Below, one piece after another: positions 5,320-7,176 of a DNA stretch of 7,176 nt. Numbering within the stretch: position 1 is the first letter of the stretch; every line of letters begins with the position of its first letter. Source of the stretch: an uncultured Candidatus Melainabacteria bacterium (GTDB taxonomy: Bacteria; Cyanobacteriota; Vampirovibrionia; LMEP-6097); assembly GCA_937927525.1 (NCBI GenBank), contig CALBDR010000183.1, positions 1 to 7,176 of the forward strand. Reading direction: 5' to 3'. The notes beneath the pieces were generated by a model. It was not told where the DNA came from, made no database searches, and saw nothing but the letters and a program-made list of their open reading frames with translations. The position numbers and the translations under genes were made by a program.

Positions 5320-5346
5320 ATTCTATTGACATAACAAACATGTCAA
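5320..5346 (-). promoter_or_regulatory. Possible host-type promoter for the tRNA(UAU)-tRNA-Cys pair
   Basis: On the minus strand, TTGACA (5341-5346) is followed after 15 bases by TAGAAT (5320-5325), a 6/6 and 5/6 match to sigma70 hexamers. The spacer is shorter than the optimal 17. Initiation near 5313 would give a leader of about 15 bases before the tRNA at 5298. Confidence 0.4.
5326..5346. repeat. 21-bp inverted repeat, operator-like
   Basis: TTGACAT (5326-5332) and ATGTCAA (5340-5346) are exact reverse complements around a 7-base AT-rich spacer. The repeat places TTGACA on both strands in the divergent gap between the tRNA genes and the flavodoxin-fold gene, and covers the proposed minus-strand -35 element. 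It could be an operator, or a stem in a transcript. Confidence 0.45.
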
Positions 5347-5366
5347 CTTTTAAGCAATATTATTTT

Positions 5367-5374
5367 AATAAATA
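5367..5374 (+). promoter_or_regulatory. T4-type late promoter box before flavodoxin-fold gene
   Basis: AATAAATA matches 7 of 8 bases of TATAAATA and is followed by CTA, as is common in T4 late promoters. It starts 15 bases before the ATG at 5382. No Shine-Dalgarno is present, so the mRNA would be nearly leaderless. Confidence 0.6.
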
Positions 5375-5381
5375 CTAGCAT

Positions 5382-6143
5382 ATGCAACGAGATTATAAAC
5401 TTTTACAAGAGGCTTATGAAGCAATGCTTTTAAACGAAGCGGACATAAAAGACTCTAAGCTTGCTAAAACGATTACATATTTAGAAAAAGAAAAGCAAGT
5501 CCTTTTAATAACAACATCTACACGTCCTCCTAGTTCTAAGGATGACATTCCTAAATCAACTCAACTCGCAAGATTTATCCAAAGCCAAGTCGGACCAAAT
5601 AAGTGTACAATTATTGATGCTTCTTCATTAAACATTTTACCCTGTACAGGAAATGTAAGTTCATCAGAAGGAAATCAATGTGGGGTTAAAGATGCTTTGC
5701 TAAAAGATGACACAAAGAATCCATCTGGACTACATCGTTGCTGGGTATCTTGGAAACATAAAGATGATGAACTTTGGAAAATTACTAAAGAACTCTTTAA
5801 CTCTTCAGCTGTAGTATTCTTTGGACCTATAAGATGGGGTCAGATGAATGGTATATATCAAAAGTTAATTGAAAGGCTTAATTGGATTGAAAATAGAAAG
5901 ACAAGCTTACAAGAAGGAAATATTGTAAAAAATATTAAAGCTGGAATTATTACACTTGGACACAACTGGAGAGGCAAAGAAGTAGTAAACACTCAAAAAG
6001 ATGTCTTTAAGTTTTTTGGATTCCAAGTACCATCTGAGCTTAGTTGGTATTGGCAGTATTCTCAAAATGAGAATTTAGAAACTCTTGAGTCGTATAAAAA
6101 AGATGTTGCTGCATTCGAGAAAGCCTTTGATCTTAAATACTAA
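5382..6143 (+). CDS. Flavodoxin-fold NAD(P)H-dependent oxidoreductase-like protein with LLQEAY motif
   Basis: 253 residues. Residues 1-20 hold the shared N-terminal motif twice over (L-Q-E-A at 8-11 with Tyr12, and L-N-E-A at 17-20). From about residue 38 the sequence follows the flavodoxin-like pattern of NADPH-dependent FMN reductases: strand 1 VLLITTS (40-46), a Ser/Thr-rich phosphate loop (44-60), a helix (STQLARFI), a strand with Asp79, strand AVVFFGP (143-149) leading into RWGQMNGIYQKLIERL (151-166), which parallels the family's P-x-Y-W-G...K-x-F-x-D-R region, and strand AGIITLG (187-193). Cys88, Cys100 and Cys120 lie where iron-sulfur flavoproteins carry cysteines, but the compact cluster motif is absent. 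Expected to bind FMN and transfer electrons; substrate unknown. The extra N-terminus over the fold suggests a targeting peptide. Confidence 0.78.
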   Translation: MQRDYKLLQEAYEAMLLNEADIKDSKLAKTITYLEKEKQVLLITTSTRPPSSKDDIPKSTQLARFIQSQVGPNKCTIIDASSLNILPCTGNVSSSEGNQCGVKDALLKDDTKNPSGLHRCWVSWKHKDDELWKITKELFNSSAVVFFGPIRWGQMNGIYQKLIERLNWIENRKTSLQEGNIVKNIKAGIITLGHNWRGKEVVNTQKDVFKFFGFQVPSELSWYWQYSQNENLETLESYKKDVAAFEKAFDLKY

Positions 6144-6145
6144 AA

Positions 6146-6216
6146 CTACCTCGCATAGACTCGAACTATGACAAAGAGTGCCAAAAACTCTTGTGCTACC
6201 ATTACACCACGAGGTA
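6146..6216 (-). tRNA. tRNA-Gln (anticodon UUG)
   Basis: Minus-strand cloverleaf: acceptor TACCTCG/CGAGGTA, D arm GTGTAATGGTAGCAC, anticodon stem AGAGT/ACTCT around TTTTGGC (anticodon UUG), T stem CATAG/CTATG. U1-A72 and G73 agree with bacterial Gln identity. No CCA encoded. It lies 2 bases beyond the stop of the flavodoxin-fold gene, on the opposite strand. Confidence 0.93.
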
Positions 6217-6222
6217 AGTGTG

Positions 6223-6342
6223 TTACTTTGTTTTTTGTTTTAGCTGTTCAATAAGACTCTCGAGATAATCAAGAATTTTTCTTTTGTTGTTGCTGACAAC
6301 AAAACCTACTACACAACCTAATAGAAAAGATATCAATGTCAT
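6223..6342 (-). CDS. 39-residue single-span membrane protein
   Basis: Starts at the ATG complementary to 6340-6342: MTLISFLLGCVVGFVV is one membrane-spanning helix, followed by a charged tail (SNNKRKILDYLESLIEQLKQ) that looks amphipathic or coiled. The topology suggests a short N-terminal anchor with a cytoplasmic tail by the positive-inside rule (KRK after the helix). The longer frame to 6429 only translates through the neighbouring tRNA-Asn and is rejected. It lies between tRNA-Gln and tRNA-Asn, 6 bases from the former. No family recognised; small phage membrane proteins of this kind often act in host takeover, lysis or exclusion, but nothing here decides between these. Confidence 0.55.
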   Translation of the reverse strand: MTLISFLLGCVVGFVVSNNKRKILDYLESLIEQLKQKTK

Positions 6343-6347
6343 AATTT

Positions 6348-6355
6348 TATTTAAT
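6348..6355 (-). promoter_or_regulatory. Weak late-promoter-like box before small membrane protein
   Basis: On the minus strand ATTAAATA matches 6 of 8 bases of TATAAATA, starting 13 bases before the ATG at 6342. The gene has no clear Shine-Dalgarno. The DNA is AT-rich, so chance is quite possible. Confidence 0.25.
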
Positions 6356-6356
6356 A

Positions 6357-6428
6357 CTGCCAAGGTAGGGATCGAACCTACGACAGGTCGGTTAACAGCC
6401 GACTGCTCTACCGCTGAGCTACTTGGCA
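6357..6428 (-). tRNA. tRNA-Asn (anticodon GUU)
   Basis: Minus-strand cloverleaf: acceptor TGCCAAG/CTTGGCA, D stem GCTC/GAGC, anticodon stem GTCGG/CCGAC around CTGTTAA (anticodon GUU), T stem GTAGG/CCTAC around TTCGATC. G73 fits Asn identity. No CCA encoded. Confidence 0.95.
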
Positions 6429-6435
6429 TGAAAAG

Positions 6436-6776
6436 GCGTGTTTTTGTCCCAGAAACCGAAGGCGTCCCATCTTAATGTGTACTGGCTTTGTTATCACGCT
6501 AATCACCCGAACGGTGCGCATCAACATCATCGAGAGGCGTTCCGGGTCTACTAAAATATTTAAGGTAGTATGTGAAGGGTTTTGTCCTAGGAATTGTCCC
6601 TTCCTTAACGGAGCCCGGCATGGAGCCAGTGCTTCCGTCTTAGCCTGTGTTAAACTAAATGCATGGAGTCAATGCTTTACGCAGCCTAACTCGTCCAGCA
6701 ACAGTAAGCAGCCTTAACACACTAACAGGCAACGACTAACTTACCTGGACCTGGTTTATTTGCTGCTGCCAGGTCC
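6436..6776 (-). ncRNA. Candidate structured non-coding RNA beside the tRNA genes
   Basis: About 340 bases with no convincing gene on either strand and higher G+C than its surroundings (30 of 60 bases in 6601-6660). Many perfect or near-perfect helices are visible: 6747-6754 with 6769-6776 (8 bp, GGACCTGG/CCAGGTCC); 6726-6732 with 6741-6747 (7 bp with one G-T); 6647-6653 with 6714-6720 (7 bp); a bulged hairpin at 6608-6638; 6574-6579 with 6598-6603 (6 bp); 6504-6507 with 6513-6516; and 6436-6440 with 6495-6499 enclosing 6449-6452 with 6482-6485. The minus strand is assumed because all flanking tRNAs lie on it. It is not a recognisable tmRNA, RNase P RNA or group I intron. Large phage RNAs such as GOLLD and ROOL occur next to tRNA genes, but I cannot match it to either. 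Confidence 0.5.
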
Positions 6777-6804
6777 GTATAGTTATCAAAGAACAAAAAG
6801 AAAA

Positions 6805-6918
6805 TTATTTTACACAAGTAACAACTGTTTTGTTACAAGGTTTACAAACTTCTTTTTTAGAAGCACAAGCTGATAGGCAAAGTGCAACACCGACGAATGG
6901 AATAATAATGTATTTCAT
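6805..6918 (-). CDS. 37-residue lipoprotein
   Basis: The ATG is complementary to 6916-6918 and the TAA to 6805-6807. MKYIIIPFVGVALCLSACAS is a complete lipoprotein signal: Lys2, a hydrophobic core, and lipobox L-S-A-C with the lipidated Cys at 18. The mature peptide would be only 20 residues, with four cysteines (18, 25, 28, 35; C-x-x-C at 25-28) and several Lys. Ala follows the lipid Cys, which in Gram-negative hosts favours the outer membrane. Phages encode such mini-lipoproteins as superinfection-exclusion proteins (T5 Llp type) or outer-membrane spanins (Rz1 type). No partner spanin is visible here, so exclusion or an unknown envelope role is equally possible. It lies between tRNA-Gly and the candidate ncRNA. 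Confidence 0.65.
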   Translation of the reverse strand: MKYIIIPFVGVALCLSACASKKEVCKPCNKTVVTCVK

Positions 6919-6963
6919 AGACAATAAACTTACACGAATTTTAAAAATTTACAACAGTTAAAA

Positions 6964-7034
6964 TGCGAGATGAGGGAATCGAACCCTCGTCTAGGCTTTG
7001 GAAGAGCTTCGTTCTACCATTAAACTAATCTCGC
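6964..7034 (-). tRNA. tRNA-Gly (anticodon UCC)
   Basis: Minus-strand cloverleaf: acceptor GCGAGAT/ATCTCGC, D arm GTTTAATGGTAGAAC, anticodon loop CTTCCAA (anticodon UCC), T stem GAGGG/CCCTC around TTCGATT. The anticodon stem AAGCT/AGCCT has one A-C mismatch, and the discriminator is A73 rather than the U73 usual in bacterial tRNA-Gly. No CCA encoded. Confidence 0.9.
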
Positions 7035-7083
7035 TCGCTATTAATATTAAGTTTAAAAATATTATATTTCAACTTTAAAGATT

Positions 7084-7157
7084 CGGAGTTGACGGGATTC
7101 GAACCCGCAACCCCTGCCGTGACAGGGCAGTGCTCTAACCAGTTGAGCTACAACTCC
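7084..7157 (-). tRNA. tRNA-Asp (anticodon GUC)
   Basis: Minus-strand cloverleaf: acceptor GGAGTTG/CAACTCC, D stem GCTC/GAGC, anticodon stem CTGCC/GGCAG around CTGTCAC (anticodon GUC), T stem GCGGG/CCCGT around TTCGAAT. G73 fits Asp identity. No CCA encoded. Confidence 0.95.
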
Positions 7158-7176
7158 TAAAGGAGGATTGAAGGGG

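Noticed and set aside
6343..6429. N-terminal extension of the 39-residue membrane protein
   Set aside because: The added residues are a translation of tRNA-Asn; the internal ATG at 6342 begins a proper membrane segment.
6284..6475. 63-residue plus-strand open frame
   Set aside because: It runs antisense through the small membrane protein and the whole tRNA-Asn, giving the KVGIEPTTGRL-like string typical of tRNA genes read as protein.
6475..6717. 80-residue plus-strand open frame
   Set aside because: It lies in the hairpin-dense region, has no ribosome site, and its Cys/Arg/Ser-rich composition does not look like the other proteins here.
6430..6790. tmRNA, RNase P RNA or group I intron
   Set aside because: There is no T-arm GGTTCGA or tag frame, no GAGGAAAGTCC-type core, and I found no P7/guanosine-site pattern or interrupted gene.
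7158..7176. AGGAGG near the right edge as a ribosome site for a plus-strand gene
   Set aside because: A TTG follows closely, but the window ends before any frame can be judged.
1..7176. CRISPR arrays, insertion sequences, integrase or attachment sites
   Set aside because: I saw no regularly spaced repeats, transposase or integrase frames, and no direct repeat of a tRNA 3' end.

Overview
The window looks like accessory DNA of a large, AT-rich tailed bacteriophage with T4-type late transcription. Three things point there: short, tightly packed, overlapping genes of unknown function; six tRNA genes without encoded CCA; and upstream boxes matching or approaching TATAAATA, the T4 late promoter. 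One small gene resembles the WYL_2 (DUF2693) family known from T4-like phages. The host cannot be determined from this sequence.

Layout. Positions 1-156 hold the 5' end of a minus-strand gene leaving the window. Positions 215-2031 are a plus-strand run of five genes, several joined by ATGA overlaps: a WYL_2-like protein, three small unknowns, and a 277-residue protein with an internal repeat and a ParB-like tail. A convergent minus-strand gene (2018-2509) follows, then a plus-strand 310-residue gene (2583-3515). A three-gene overlapping minus-strand operon (3464-4108) comes next. Then come plus-strand genes of 142, 70 and 103 residues (4167-5124), the last Cys-rich and EF-hand-like, and a 253-residue flavodoxin-fold protein (5382-6143). 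Minus-strand tRNA genes start at 5124: Cys, a class II tRNA with anticodon UAU, Gln, Asn, Gly and Asp. Among them lie a 39-residue membrane protein, a 37-residue lipoprotein, and about 350 bases that look like a structured RNA rather than a gene.

How it fits together. The most striking pattern is in the plus-strand proteins. Six begin with a short basic stretch and then hydrophobic-x-Glu-(Ala/Ser/Val)-Tyr, with Glu at residue 10-14; two more have a related (I/F)-x-E site at the same place. This matches the (L/I)-x-E rule of the T4 prohead protease gp21 and the N-terminal capsid-targeting peptides of T4 internal proteins. I infer a modular set of proteins packaged in the head and possibly injected with the DNA, including a flavoenzyme and a metal-binding protein. 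Minus-strand genes lack the motif. Three of these plus-strand genes have a late-promoter box starting exactly 15 bases before the ATG, which would give almost leaderless mRNAs. The tRNA-dense minus strand carries the translation-related genes.
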